DNA of 54,251 bases from Marivirga sp. ANT-B6 (GCA_001683905.1 LXQK01000027.1:1-54251); one strand, 5' to 3'. Shown: positions 44,103-53,943, counted from the stretch's first letter. Numbers and translations: made by a program. Notes: a model not told the origin generated them from the letters alone.

Positions 44103-46634
44103 ATGAATAAACATTTAAAGGGCATTATAGAGTTGAAAACGATTAGCAGCAGAATCGTTATATCCATTTTTTTATTGGGATCGTTAACGCTCATGACGCT
44201 GATCTTCAGCCTCTTTCATCTTGAGAAACTAACTGAAGCGAAAGACGATATTACTGATGTCTATACCCCTTCCCTATTACATATTGAACAGATCAGAAAT
44301 AGCTTGCAGGAGACCAATATTTTCCTTCAAGGTTATATCGATCAGGGTGATGAACTGCAAAAGGTAGCTATAACCAATATCTGGAAGGAAAATCTTGTCA
44401 TATCACAGGAGAAGTTGAAGTATGAAATTGCTCAATTTTCAGATAAAGAAACCAAAGATCTGTTTATTCCAATTTCTTCCAACCTTCATAAACTTCAATT
44501 AGACCAGCTCAACATTGCCCAACGTGTGACTGACGAACTTAAAAATACCGGATATTATAGGATTAGCTTTACTATGCGTGAAGACACTACCGACGAGATT
44601 CCTGCTATGCTGGAACTTTTGGCCGTCGAAAGAAATATTCAAAGGCAGCTAAAAGCGCAGGTTTTACCGACCATAAATGCTATCAATATCGATGCCACCA
44701 AGCTTCAAACTCAAATTCAAAATAAGATCATTGAGGCTACAGTAGCATTAGACTCCCATATCAATAGCCTAAAATTAGCGTGTTATTCGTGTTTTCTCTT
44801 ATCAGTTATCATGGGTATCGGTTTGGGCTTGTGGCTGGTAAGAAATGTTGTCAATAATTTAAAGCATATTAAAGATGTTGTAAAGGAAATTAGTAGTGGC
44901 AACATTCCTGAACTTGTACCTGAAAATAGAAATGAAACCAATATCATTATCCGCCAGATCAATATATTAATAGGCCATTTAGGTAGCGTCAAAGAACTTG
45001 CAGTAAAGGTAGGCCAGGGAGAATTCAGCCACAATATCAGCGTATTTAATAATGAAGGTGAACTTGGGGAGTCTTTATCTGGCATGAAAGAGAGTCTGGG
45101 AAAGGTTGCTTTGGAAGACAAACAAAGGAACTGGGTGAACCACGGGTACACGCATTTTGTCGAGATCATGCGAAGCAATACCAAAAATACAGTGCAGCTA
45201 TGTGAAGAATTTATCGGCCAGTTGGTGAAATATGTTGGTGCTAATCAAGGCGCTATATTTCTGGTACAGGACGAAGAAGGCCACGAACCTTATCTAAAGT
45301 TGGCTTCTTGTTTTGCCTACAACCGTAAAAAATACTTCGACAAAAAGATCCTTAAAGGAGAAGGACTTGCAGGTCAGTCATGGCAGGAAAAGGATACTTT
45401 ATATCTCACCGATATTCCGCAGGACTATCTGCAAATTAAATCAGGTATTGGTGGCAGTAGCCCGAAATGCATATTGATGGTACCGATAGCTACCAATGAC
45501 GAGGTCGTCGGAATCCTTGAAATTGCAGCCTTCAAGCCAATCGAAAACTTTGAGATAGAATTTATCAAAAAGATCGCCGAAAGCCTGGCAGCATCCATAT
45601 CTACCAACAGAAACAACGAGAAAACCGAAATTTTGCTGCTCGAGGCACAAAACATGACGGAAGAGATGCGGGCGCAGGAAGAAGAGATGCGCCAGAATAT
45701 GGAAGAACTGGAAGCCACACAGGAGGAGATGCAACGTGCGCAACAGGAAATGAGGCAGAAAGAAGCCAATCTAAATGGGCTTATCAACAATACTGAAGAT
45801 ACTATTTTTGCAATTGACAAAGATTATAAAATCACCATTGTCAACACGACGCTGAGGGCTAAATATGCCGCTATGAATATTAATCTGGAGGTAGGCTCCA
45901 ATATTTTTGACCTCTTACCAAAAGACAAATGGGAGATTTGGAAGGAAAGGTACGACCGGGCGCTGGCTGGGGAAAGTTATGTTCGAGAGGAAGAAGTGTC
46001 AGGTAGCTATGGGAAGCAGTTTTCTCATACTTACCACAATCCTATAAAAGATGAAATGGGCAATATAGTCGGCGCTTCTGTCATATCCAGAGATGTAACA
46101 GAAATGATGTTAGCCAAACAAAATACCCAGCAGAGGGAGTTAATTCTGCACTCCCTGATGAATATTGCCGAGGATGGCTTTATTGCTATAGACAAGGATT
46201 ATAAGGTCACGATGATCAATGAAACACTCCGCGAAAGGCTTGCCAAATTCGGAGCAATAGTGGCTGAAGGGGACAATATTTTTGAAAAGATAGCAAAAGA
46301 AAAGCACCAGTTGTGGAAGGATATCTATGATAGCGCTTTAAAGGGTGAAAGCTTCTCTACCCAACAGGAGCTTCAGCTACATGGCAGAAAAGTATATATG
46401 GAAGAGCTACACGCCCCAATCCTTGACGGTGAGGGACAAGTAATTGGAGCCTCTACCATGTCTCGAGACATAACCGCTTTAAAGGAAGCCATCGAAGCCT
46501 TGCAGGAGAGTGAAAAAGAGATACTTACCCTTCAGAAATTTGCCGGCGATAAAAATGCTACTGTAATATCAGCCCAAGCTCATCCCTTGCCTGCCGAGCC
46601 AGCGAAGGCGAAGCCAAGAACGGGAAACAGATAA
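44103..46634 (+). CDS. Membrane sensor: HAMP-GAF-PAS-PAS protein lacking a kinase or other output domain
   Basis: An 843-residue protein. Transmembrane segment 1 (about 16-40), a periplasmic helical sensor of about 185 residues, transmembrane segment 2 (about 228-247, SVIMGIGLGLWLV), a HAMP-like region, a GAF domain (about 345-500, GANQGAIFLVQDEEGHEPYLKLASCFAY), a Glu/Met-rich coiled coil (AQEEEMRQNMEELEATQEEMQRAQQEMRQ), and two similar PAS domains (about 556-680 and 685-805, each opening with IDKDYKxTxxN). After PAS2 there are only about 40 residues, ending with an Ala/Pro/Lys-rich tail. No histidine-kinase, GGDEF, phosphatase or methyl-acceptor domain is visible. It must signal through a partner; none is encoded next door. 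Confidence 0.85.
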   Translation: MNKHLKGIIELKTISSRIVISIFLLGSLTLMTLIFSLFHLEKLTEAKDDITDVYTPSLLHIEQIRNSLQETNIFLQGYIDQGDELQKVAITNIWKENLVISQEKLKYEIAQFSDKETKDLFIPISSNLHKLQLDQLNIAQRVTDELKNTGYYRISFTMREDTTDEIPAMLELLAVERNIQRQLKAQVLPTINAINIDATKLQTQIQNKIIEATVALDSHINSLKLACYSCFLLSVIMGIGLGLWLVRNVVNNLKHIKDVVKEISSGNIPELVPENRNETNIIIRQINILIGHLGSVKELAVKVGQGEFSHNISVFNNEGELGESLSGMKESLGKVALEDKQRNWVNHGYTHFVEIMRSNTKNTVQLCEEFIGQLVKYVGANQGAIFLVQDEEGHEPYLKLASCFAYNRKKYFDKKILKGEGLAGQSWQEKDTLYLTDIPQDYLQIKSGIGGSSPKCILMVPIATNDEVVGILEIAAFKPIENFEIEFIKKIAESLAASISTNRNNEKTEILLLEAQNMTEEMRAQEEEMRQNMEELEATQEEMQRAQQEMRQKEANLNGLINNTEDTIFAIDKDYKITIVNTTLRAKYAAMNINLEVGSNIFDLLPKDKWEIWKERYDRALAGESYVREEEVSGSYGKQFSHTYHNPIKDEMGNIVGASVISRDVTEMMLAKQNTQQRELILHSLMNIAEDGFIAIDKDYKVTMINETLRERLAKFGAIVAEGDNIFEKIAKEKHQLWKDIYDSALKGESFSTQQELQLHGRKVYMEELHAPILDGEGQVIGASTMSRDITALKEAIEALQESEKEILTLQKFAGDKNATVISAQAHPLPAEPAKAKPRTGNR

Positions 46635-46695
46635 AAAAATTAGCATGCCACCAAACATTTTCTATTAAATTCCTGTATGAATTAAAAATACAGGA

Positions 46696-47406
46696 ATGAT
46701 AAAACCAAAGATCGTAGTACTTACGGGTGCAGGGGTAAGTGCCGAAAGTGGCATTGCGACCTTCAGGGATGCAGATGGGCTATGGGAAGGCCATGACATC
46801 ATGGAAGTAGCCACCCCGCAAGGTTGGGAAGCAAACCCCGCGCTCGTGCTGGATTTTTACAACCAAAGGCGCAAAGCAGCGAAAAAAGCCGATCCAAATC
46901 CCGCGCACCTTGCATTGGCTGAATTAGAAAAACATTTTGATGTTCAGATTATCACGCAAAATGTCGATAATTTACATGAGAGGGCGGGTTCTGGAAAAGT
47001 GATCCATTTACATGGTGAGTTATTTAAATCGCGGAGCTGTGTCGATGAGGGATTAATTTATGATATAGATGGTTGGGAAATTAAAATCGGAGATAGGTGC
47101 GAAAAGGGCTCTCAGCTGCGTCCGCATATCGTTTGGTTCGGAGAGATGGTTCCGATGATGGAGAAGGCTGTACAGGCGACCATGGACGCTGATGCCTTCC
47201 TGGTGGTGGGTACCTCATTATTAGTTTACCCCGCCGCGGGGCTTATCGATTATACCCCGCCGGGCACACCATTATATATTGTTGATCCAAAAATCTCCAA
47301 TGAGTTGAAGGGAAGAAAGCATATTCATATCGTTGAAGAAAAAGCGACGACTGGAGTACCAAAATTAGCTCACCAGCTACTAGCCCACTTTAAACTAAAT
47401 TTTTAG
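46696..47406 (+). CDS. cobB: Sir2-family NAD-dependent protein deacylase, zinc cysteines mostly lost
   Basis: A 236-residue sirtuin: NAD-binding GAGVSAESGIATFRDADGLWEGHD, catalytic TQNVDNLHERAG and HLHGELF, then LRPHIVWFGEMVP. It removes acyl groups from lysines using NAD+. The zinc module, normally four cysteines, keeps only two (SRSC and DRC), with CEKG replacing the CxxC second pair. From memory this is a feature of Bacteroidota class sirtuins, which fold without zinc. Convergent with the SDR gene, 8-base gap. Confidence 0.92.
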   Translation: MIKPKIVVLTGAGVSAESGIATFRDADGLWEGHDIMEVATPQGWEANPALVLDFYNQRRKAAKKADPNPAHLALAELEKHFDVQIITQNVDNLHERAGSGKVIHLHGELFKSRSCVDEGLIYDIDGWEIKIGDRCEKGSQLRPHIVWFGEMVPMMEKAVQATMDADAFLVVGTSLLVYPAAGLIDYTPPGTPLYIVDPKISNELKGRKHIHIVEEKATTGVPKLAHQLLAHFKLNF

Positions 47407-47414
47407 CACTTGCC

Positions 47415-48191
47415 TCACCTCGGGCGAAATAAATAACTCACAGCTTTTACAGTCAATCCTTCGGGTAAAATTCTGCTCAACACAGCACCGATTTTATTTG
47501 AAAATCCTGGAATGATGACTGCATACTCATACTCGAGCCCTCTTAGGGCGGATTTCGCAACTGCTTCCGGAGTCATTTTTACATAGTTGATATCATTACC
47601 TACCCCCTCATACCCCGCTTCATCAAAAAAACTGGAATCGGTAGGGCCTGGACATAGGCAACTGACATTGATTTTTTTCCGCTTTAATTCCTGACGTAAA
47701 GCTCTCGAAAATGACAAGACAAAAGACTTTGTTGCAGCATATACGCTAAAGTAAGGCATGCTTTGGAAGGCTGCCGTACTCGAAACATTAAGAATATGCG
47801 CTTTACCAGCTTGCTGCAGCAGGGGTATGAAAAGATACGTCAGTTTAACCATCACCTCCTGATTAAGTGCCAACATACTTACTTGCTTGTCTATCGAAGA
47901 TGATGCAAACTTTCCATAAACTCCAACACCGGCATTGTTTATCAACATACCCACTTGAAGCTGTTGTTCAACACACCAGGCATAAATCTTCTCAGGTGCC
48001 TGTTCAGATAACAGGTCTATGGCAAAGACTTTTATATCGACCTTATGGTTGAGGCCGATTTCCGCCGACAACTGTTGCAGTATGTCTTTCGATCTTGCAA
48101 CAAGCACTAGGGGTGTTCCGGCAGCAGCCAACTCAAGAGCCAATGCCTTACCAATTCCTTTACTTGCACCCGTTATTAATGCATATGCCAT
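47415..48191 (-). CDS. Short-chain dehydrogenase/reductase
   Basis: A 258-residue classical SDR: NAD(P)-binding TGASKGIGKALALEL, NNAGVGVYG, catalytic serine in LNVSSTAAF and the YSVYAATKSFV tyrosine/lysine pair. The C-terminal segment (CPGPTDSSFFDEAG, YAVIIPGFSNKIGAVLSRILP) fits the DltE/YdfG-like branch with a hydrophobic end that may touch the membrane. Substrate unknown. Lies 45 bases after menC on the same strand. Confidence 0.92.
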   Translation of the reverse strand: MAYALITGASKGIGKALALELAAAGTPLVLVARSKDILQQLSAEIGLNHKVDIKVFAIDLLSEQAPEKIYAWCVEQQLQVGMLINNAGVGVYGKFASSSIDKQVSMLALNQEVMVKLTYLFIPLLQQAGKAHILNVSSTAAFQSMPYFSVYAATKSFVLSFSRALRQELKRKKINVSCLCPGPTDSSFFDEAGYEGVGNDINYVKMTPEAVAKSALRGLEYEYAVIIPGFSNKIGAVLSRILPEGLTVKAVSYLFRPR

Positions 48192-48236
48192 ATGAAATTC
48201 TCTTGAAATGAAGCCGAATATATAAAATGTATTTGA

Positions 48237-49331
48237 TTATGATGATCTGGAAAGGCGGCCCAAGTCCCAGGGAACTGTTTTAGAATACCAAAGCTCCCCA
48301 TCTTGTATAGTCAGTGGCGACGGTATATTGTTGGCGAAAAGTTTTCCCGTGCCCAATCCCTGAGGTAATTCAGGCTCGACGCTGGCAGCGAATTGGCTTA
48401 CAGCGTTCAACCCTATATTGGATTCCAGTGCCGACGTTATCCACCATCCAATATTCATTTGGCTGGCGAAGTTTATCCATTCTTTTGTTGCAGCGAAGCC
48501 GCCTAATAGCGTAGGCTTTAAGATAATATAGGCAGGCTGAATCGCTTCAAGTAACTCTTTTTTTCGCTTAAGGGAAAAGGTGCCGATCAACTCCTCATCA
48601 AGGGCAATAGGAATTGGTGCTTCTTTACAAAGTATATGCATCAGTTCAACCTGGCCAGGTTGAACAGGTTGCTCGACAGAGTGAATATTATATTGACTTA
48701 AGATGTCGAGCTTTTCGTATGCATTTTCAGCAGAAAAGGCACCGTTTGCATCCAATCGAATCTCGATGTCACCGGCACTATATTCTTTTCGAATATACTG
48801 CAATACCTCGCATTCCGAATCAAAATCTATGGCTCCTATCTTTATTTTAATACAGTTAAATCCCTGCGCTAACTTATCTTTGATCTGCTGAAGCATAAAA
48901 GATTTATTACCCATCCATATCAATCCGTTAATCCTAATGGATGCCTCTCCTGAAGAAAAATCATTATAGAAAAGTCGTCTTTTACTTCCCTGTAATAAAT
49001 CTAAAAAAGCGGTTTCGAAAGCAAATATCACCGAGGGGTAGCCTTTGTCGATCGTTTGATAAATTAATTTTTTTGCCTCTTCTACATTATCGGGCACAGC
49101 CATCGTTGAAAATTTTCGGCATACTTGCTGGATATAAGACTGCAACCCTGGACGGTAATCGATGCTTAGTCCCTGCAATGGGGCACATTCCCCAATGCCC
49201 ACCCCATCAGTATCATCTACTGCCAATAATTTGATAAAATAAGTATCCCGTGTTTTTAAGATACCACGTGAGGTACCTGCATCAAACAGAAACTGAAGTG
49301 TGTATTTAGAGTATGAGGCATATAAATGCAT
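48237..49331 (-). CDS. menC: o-Succinylbenzoate synthase / enolase-superfamily enzyme
   Basis: Enolase superfamily, muconate-lactonising subgroup. It most resembles MenC, which dehydrates SHCHC to o-succinylbenzoate in menaquinone synthesis. Motifs: KIKIGA (catalytic Lys pair), RLDANGAF, SVEQPV and LDEELI (metal ligands Asp, Glu, Asp), and LKPTLLGG (second Lys). The N-terminus MHLYASYSKYTLQF suggests the ATG at 49331 instead of 49352, giving 364 residues. A dipeptide-epimerase role is possible in this family. No other men gene is adjacent. Confidence 0.85.
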   Translation of the reverse strand: MHLYASYSKYTLQFLFDAGTSRGILKTRDTYFIKLLAVDDTDGVGIGECAPLQGLSIDYRPGLQSYIQQVCRKFSTMAVPDNVEEAKKLIYQTIDKGYPSVIFAFETAFLDLLQGSKRRLFYNDFSSGEASIRINGLIWMGNKSFMLQQIKDKLAQGFNCIKIKIGAIDFDSECEVLQYIRKEYSAGDIEIRLDANGAFSAENAYEKLDILSQYNIHSVEQPVQPGQVELMHILCKEAPIPIALDEELIGTFSLKRKKELLEAIQPAYIILKPTLLGGFAATKEWINFASQMNIGWWITSALESNIGLNAVSQFAASVEPELPQGLGTGKLFANNIPSPLTIQDGELWYSKTVPWDLGRLSRSS

Positions 49332-49497
49332 ATCTGCTGGCGTTAGTAACAATACTTTTAAAGTATACCGCTGTCTATGAAAGAATGTTTAATTACAAAT
49401 CATAAACTACTACTTATTTTCTGAAATATTAGCTGAATCATTATTACAAATATCCATATAACATTTAATTTAGCACCAACTTATCAATTTTAACCAT

Positions 49498-50205
49498 ATG
49501 GGAAGAGCATTTGAATTCAGAAAAGGCAGGAAGATGAAAAGGTGGAGCCAAATGGCGAAAACTTTTACCAAATTCGGACGGGAAATAGCCATCGCTGTTA
49601 AAGAAGGTGGCCCACACCCTGAATCTAATTCACGGCTAAGGGTAATCATCCAGAATGCCAAAAGTGCTAATATGCCAAAAGATAATATCGAAAGAGCTAT
49701 AAAACGCGCTACTTCCAAAGACCAGGAGGACTATAAGGAGATGGTTTATGAAGGTTATGGCCCCTACGGCATCGCCATAGTGGTAGAGTGTGCCACTGAC
49801 AACATCAATAGAACAGTTGCCAATGTGCGAAGTTATTTCACCCGTGCCGGTGGAAACCTTGGCACTACGGGCTCTTTGGATTTCCTTTTCGACCGAAAAT
49901 GTGTATTTAAAATCGAAGCTGGGGACTGGAATGAGGACGAGCTCGAACTCGAACTGATTGATTCTGGCGCTGAAGAAGTTTTTAAGGAGGGCGATAATAT
50001 TATAATTTACGGTAACTATCCTGATTTTGGGGCTATACAAAAAGCCTTGGAAGACCGGAACTGTGAAATTGTAGAGTCCGGCTTCGAGAGACTTCCCCTA
50101 GACACGAAACCATTATCCAGCGATGCGGAAGAGGATATTGAAAAACTTCTGGAAAAATTTGAGGAGGATGATGATGTACAGCATGTATATCATAACATGG
50201 CATAA
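49498..50205 (+). CDS. yebC: YebC/PmpR (TACO1) family protein
   Basis: A 235-residue cytoplasmic protein: MGRAFEFRKGRKMKRWSQMAKTFTKFGREI, PKDNIERAIKRAT, YEGYGPYGIAIVVECATDNINRTVANVR and the GSLDFLFDRKC block. Long thought of as transcriptional regulators; several members have been linked to translation of difficult peptide stretches by ribosomes. The exact role here is not known. Divergent from menC, upstream of ppa. Confidence 0.95.
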   Translation: MGRAFEFRKGRKMKRWSQMAKTFTKFGREIAIAVKEGGPHPESNSRLRVIIQNAKSANMPKDNIERAIKRATSKDQEDYKEMVYEGYGPYGIAIVVECATDNINRTVANVRSYFTRAGGNLGTTGSLDFLFDRKCVFKIEAGDWNEDELELELIDSGAEEVFKEGDNIIIYGNYPDFGAIQKALEDRNCEIVESGFERLPLDTKPLSSDAEEDIEKLLEKFEEDDDVQHVYHNMA

Positions 50206-50327
50206 AAGCGCTAAAATCAGCTCAATAGGGATGATTATTTGTTTTTAGCATATACAATCTCTTAAACCGATGAGGCAGCAAAGCACTTTAGTAATAGGGA
50301 AGTAAAGTATCACAAGTATATTTATAC

Positions 50328-50335
50328 TATCTTTG
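50328..50335 (+). promoter_or_regulatory. Candidate -7 element of ppa promoter
   Basis: TATCTTTG followed by CGC fits TAnnTTTG, 29 bases before the ppa ATG. Confidence 0.45.
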
Positions 50336-50364
50336 CGCTCGATTTTAAATTTTTTAATTTTGAT

Positions 50365-50880
50365 ATGAATGAAACCGAAGATTTCTCAATTGATGCCGTA
50401 GTCGAAATTCCCAAAGGAAGTCGTAATAAATATGAGTACGACTACGAAAAGAAGATGATCCGATACGATAGGATGATATTTTCTTCCATGCATTATCCCA
50501 GCGATTATGGATTTATTCCCGATTCTTTGGCTTTAGACGGTGATGCATTGGATGTATTAATCCTGGTATCCGAACCAACCTTTCCTGGCTGCTTAATAGA
50601 AGTCCGCCCTATAGGTTTGTTTAAAATGTTTGATGAAAAGGGTCCAGACGCGAAGATACTTTGCGTGCCGGTAAGTGATCCGATCTGGAACAAGATATTT
50701 ACATTAGAAGAAGTAAATCCTCACTTGATTAATGAAATCGAGCATTTTTTCCAGGTTTATAAGGATCTTGAAAAGAAAAAAGTAGGCATAGAAGGTTGGG
50801 AAAGTAAGGAAAAAGCTATTGAAGCTATCCATGATGCCAAGAAGCGTTATAAAGATAATTTAGAAACAGCCCAGAAATAA
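50365..50880 (+). CDS. ppa: Inorganic pyrophosphatase (soluble, family I)
   Basis: Hydrolyses PPi to phosphate and pulls forward biosynthetic reactions. A 171-residue protein with the family I signature: VEIPKGSRNKYEYD, HYPSDYGFIPDSLALDGDALDVLILV (metal-binding aspartates) and PDAKILCVPVSDP. Own promoter element; followed after 5 bases by queA, so probably co-transcribed. Confidence 0.97.
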   Translation: MNETEDFSIDAVVEIPKGSRNKYEYDYEKKMIRYDRMIFSSMHYPSDYGFIPDSLALDGDALDVLILVSEPTFPGCLIEVRPIGLFKMFDEKGPDAKILCVPVSDPIWNKIFTLEEVNPHLINEIEHFFQVYKDLEKKKVGIEGWESKEKAIEAIHDAKKRYKDNLETAQK

Positions 50881-50885
50881 CCACA

Positions 50886-52106
50886 TTGGACATTGATTTA
50901 AAGGACTTTCACTATTCCCTTCCGGAATCTAATATTGCTGCATTTCCTCTGGATAAACGAGATCATTCGAAGCTATTGGTTTACAAAAACCGGCAGGTCT
51001 TGCATCATCGATTTACCGATATTTTAGATCATATTCCGGAAGAAAGTATCCTCTTTTTCAACGATACAAAGGTAATACCCGCTAGGCTGGTATTCCAAAA
51101 GACCTCGGGTGCGCTGATAGAAATCTTTATTTTGCAGCCCACCGCACCTACAGATAGAGTACACCTGGCCATGCAGGTAAAAAATAGGTGTGTTTGGCAA
51201 TGTATGGTGGGCAATCTGCGTAAATGGAAGGAGGAGGAAACGCTTAAAAAGAGTGTTGAGATCTCTGGAAATAATGTAGAAGTGAGTATTCGTTTGGTCG
51301 ACAGGGATCAGAAACTGGTTGCTTTTGAGTGGGAAGAAGCGGTGACTTTTGCAGAAATTGTCGAAGCAGGTGGCGCCACTCCGCTGCCACCGTATATCAA
51401 AAGGAAAGCTACAATGGCGGATAAATCACGGTATCAAACCCTTTATTCCAAAGCAGCAGGCGCTGTAGCAGCTCCAACAGCTGGGCTTCATTTTACAGAA
51501 GAAATCCTGCAAAATCTTGATCAGAAAGGCATTAGGAAAGACTTTCTAACCTTGCATGTGAGCGCCGGCACTTTTCAACCCATCAAAAAAGATGATGTCC
51601 GCCGCCACCAAATGCATGCCGAGCAAGTCATCATCACCGAGCAAACGGTTCGGAATCTTGATCAAACGAGCCGTCGCGTGATAGCTGTGGGTACCACGTC
51701 GGTACGGACCTTGGAAAGTCTTTACTGGTATGGCGTAAAACTGCTCCGAAATGAGTCCAGTTCATTTGAAATAGCAAAGCTATACCCTTATCAATTTCAG
51801 AAGGAGGCACTCCCGTCCCGCACAGAAGCCATGCAGGCTGTCCTGGAGCACATGCAACGAGAAAACATCGGGCACTTAATTGGTAAAACCGAGATATTCA
51901 TCATGCCTGGTTATGAGTTTAAAATGTGTGATGGCCTGATTACAAACTTCCATATGCCAGGTTCTACGCTTATTTTACTCGTTGCCGCATTCGTAGGTTC
52001 CGACTGGCGCAAGATATATCAAGAGGCTTTAAACAATCAATACAGGTTTCTCAGCTATGGAGACTCGTCTCTCCTACTTCCTGGTACAACAACGGAATGG
52101 TTCTAA
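50886..52106 (+). CDS. queA: S-adenosylmethionine:tRNA ribosyltransferase-isomerase (QueA), TTG start
   Basis: Transfers the ribosyl part of SAM to preQ1-tRNA to make epoxyqueuosine in the anticodon wobble position. About 406 residues, longer than the E. coli enzyme (about 356). Blocks: HYSLPESNIAAFPLDKRDHSKLLVY, FNDTKVIPARL, ATPLPPYIKRKA, TAGLHFTEEIL, HVSAGTFQPIK, AVGTTSVRTLESL and TNFHMPGSTLILLVAAF. No ATG precedes these in frame: the frame closes at a TAA at 50856, so TTG at 50886, five bases after ppa, is the best start. Confidence 0.95.
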   Translation: MDIDLKDFHYSLPESNIAAFPLDKRDHSKLLVYKNRQVLHHRFTDILDHIPEESILFFNDTKVIPARLVFQKTSGALIEIFILQPTAPTDRVHLAMQVKNRCVWQCMVGNLRKWKEEETLKKSVEISGNNVEVSIRLVDRDQKLVAFEWEEAVTFAEIVEAGGATPLPPYIKRKATMADKSRYQTLYSKAAGAVAAPTAGLHFTEEILQNLDQKGIRKDFLTLHVSAGTFQPIKKDDVRRHQMHAEQVIITEQTVRNLDQTSRRVIAVGTTSVRTLESLYWYGVKLLRNESSSFEIAKLYPYQFQKEALPSRTEAMQAVLEHMQRENIGHLIGKTEIFIMPGYEFKMCDGLITNFHMPGSTLILLVAAFVGSDWRKIYQEALNNQYRFLSYGDSSLLLPGTTTEWF

Positions 52107-52203
52107 AATTACGAGCCATGACGGATTCAACAAACAATATAAAATGTAATTATTTCGCCATAATCTTTAAAAAGCTGCAAAAAGCATCTATATTTCGAGA
52201 GGT

Positions 52204-53115
52204 ATGAAAGACTTTTCCTTTAATAAAGAAAGCTGGCAGAATATTTTAGAGCAGATATCTGATATCTTCAATTATGCTATTTTTCATCTAGGGAAAACGG
52301 AAGTGACCCCGGCTTCCATCATCTACTTCTTATTTTTTGTTTTACTACTTGTATATCTCTCGGGCAAGATCAAATATTTGCTGGTCAACAGGATTCTTAC
52401 TAGGTATAAGCTTGACATAGGTGTACGCCAATCCATCGGTACCATTGTACGGTATATACTCTTGATCATCGGGTTCTTTATCATCATCCAAACTGCTGGT
52501 ATTGATTTGACATCCCTCGGGATCCTGGCTGGTGCATTGGGTGTTGGTATTGGGTTCGGCTTACAGAATATTACCAATAATTTTATTTCTGGCATTATCA
52601 TTCTTTTTGAAAGGCCTGTCAAAGTAGGAGACAGAATAGAGGTGGCCCAAACCCGTGGCGATGTCGTTAAAATTTCGGCTCGGGCCACCACGGTAGTTAC
52701 TAATGACAATATCTCCGTCATCGTTCCGAATTCGGAATTGATCAGTACCACGGTCATCAATTGGAGTCATAACGACCGACTGGTTCGATTTAATTTTCCT
52801 GTTTATGTTGCCTACAAAGAGAACCCCGAATATGTAAAGAAACTATTGATGGAGGTAGTTGCTGCCAATGAAGGTGTACTAAAAATTCCGGCACCTGATG
52901 TTCTTTTCGAGGACTATGGCGACAGCTCACTAACCCTTAATCTTCGGGTGTGGACATCTAAATTTACGGATCGTCCCAATGTCCTTAAAAGCCAACTGTA
53001 CTATGCAGTCTTTAAGAAATTTAGAGAAAATAACATAGAAATCCCTTTTCCTCAGCGCGATATTCACATCAAAAGCGGCTCAATTGGCTCGATAGACGCT
53101 GATAAAATTAAATAA
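52204..53115 (+). CDS. MscS-family mechanosensitive channel
   Basis: A 303-residue inner-membrane protein with about three to four membrane helices. The pore-lining and beta-domain signature is GVGIGFGLQNITNNFISGIIILFERPVKVGDRIEV, followed by RATTVVTNDNISVIVPNSELISTTVINWS. Releases solutes when membrane tension rises. It lacks the periplasmic extensions of larger MscK types. Monocistronic; about 100 bases after queA. Confidence 0.94.
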   Translation: MKDFSFNKESWQNILEQISDIFNYAIFHLGKTEVTPASIIYFLFFVLLLVYLSGKIKYLLVNRILTRYKLDIGVRQSIGTIVRYILLIIGFFIIIQTAGIDLTSLGILAGALGVGIGFGLQNITNNFISGIIILFERPVKVGDRIEVAQTRGDVVKISARATTVVTNDNISVIVPNSELISTTVINWSHNDRLVRFNFPVYVAYKENPEYVKKLLMEVVAANEGVLKIPAPDVLFEDYGDSSLTLNLRVWTSKFTDRPNVLKSQLYYAVFKKFRENNIEIPFPQRDIHIKSGSIGSIDADKIK

Positions 53116-53327
53116 TGTAAGATTTGCTGCCACTTTAGCGCTTACAACGAATTTATTTGCAGCTTATTCTCAGGCTCCGAGCTTTTAGAATTTTTTTTAA
53201 AATTTATAGGTCTGCCAGTGAAGCAGTTAGTCGTTTCTTAAAATTTCCCGTTGGTTATTATCCTAAGTTTTTATTAATTTTATAACACATGTAGTATTAT
53301 TGTAGTTTAAATCAAAAATACTTCGGT

Positions 53328-53942
53328 ATGAAAAACATCGCCATATCTTTCGTTCTATCTTGTCTCAGCTTTGTATGCTTCGCGCAGATCTCTACAAATA
53401 ACTTAGCGTTCAACAGTTCGAGGGATCCGATAAAGATCGTGGAGTCAGCACCAGCGACTGGGTCGGAATTTGAAAAAGGAGACTTTAAAGATGGCAGCAA
53501 GGTTGGTATCTGGGAATATTATGATATCAATCGCAAACTGATTCAGAAATTTGATCACTCATCTCATGTTTTGGTATATGACAGGTCACCGTCAAAACCA
53601 GTATCTTTTTCAATGCTGGGTGAGCGTGGATGGGTAAACGTAGTTTCCAGTACGCCTCCCATGTATGTTGGTGGAGCCGACCGCATGATCCGGCAGCTGT
53701 CTGAAAAGCTGCGTTTTCCAGACGAAGCGGCTCGAAAAGGATTTTCGGGCGTAGTAAAAGTGTCCTTTACTATCAATGAAAAAGGTAAAGTCGGCAATTA
53801 TGTAATTGAAGAAGCCGTTGGTGGCGGTTGTGAAGAAGAAGCAGTTCGCGCGTTGAGGTCGATACCGAATGAATGGATACCAGGACGAGTAAACGGTAAA
53901 GCTGTAACTTCTAAGTATATTATACCTATAAAGTTTAATTAA
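53328..53942 (+). CDS. Secreted TonB C-terminal domain protein
   Basis: A 204-residue protein with a signal peptide (about 1-19, AISFVLSCLSFVCFAQ), a MORN-like central stretch (FKDGSKVGIWEYYDINRKLIQKFDH), and a TonB C-terminal domain (about 110-204, YVGGADRMIRQLSEKLRFPDEAARKGFSGVVKVSFTINEKGKVGNY..VRALRSIPNEWIPGRVNGKAVTSKYIIPIKF). It has no N-terminal inner-membrane anchor, so it is not a classical energising TonB. Such periplasmic TonB-box binders are numerous in Bacteroidota. Role unknown. Confidence 0.88.
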   Translation: MKNIAISFVLSCLSFVCFAQISTNNLAFNSSRDPIKIVESAPATGSEFEKGDFKDGSKVGIWEYYDINRKLIQKFDHSSHVLVYDRSPSKPVSFSMLGERGWVNVVSSTPPMYVGGADRMIRQLSEKLRFPDEAARKGFSGVVKVSFTINEKGKVGNYVIEEAVGGGCEEEAVRALRSIPNEWIPGRVNGKAVTSKYIIPIKFN

Positions 53943-53943
53943 C

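Noticed and set aside
44783-45184. 133-aa minus-strand ORF inside the sensor gene
   Set aside because: Shadow of the HAMP-GAF region of the plus-strand gene.
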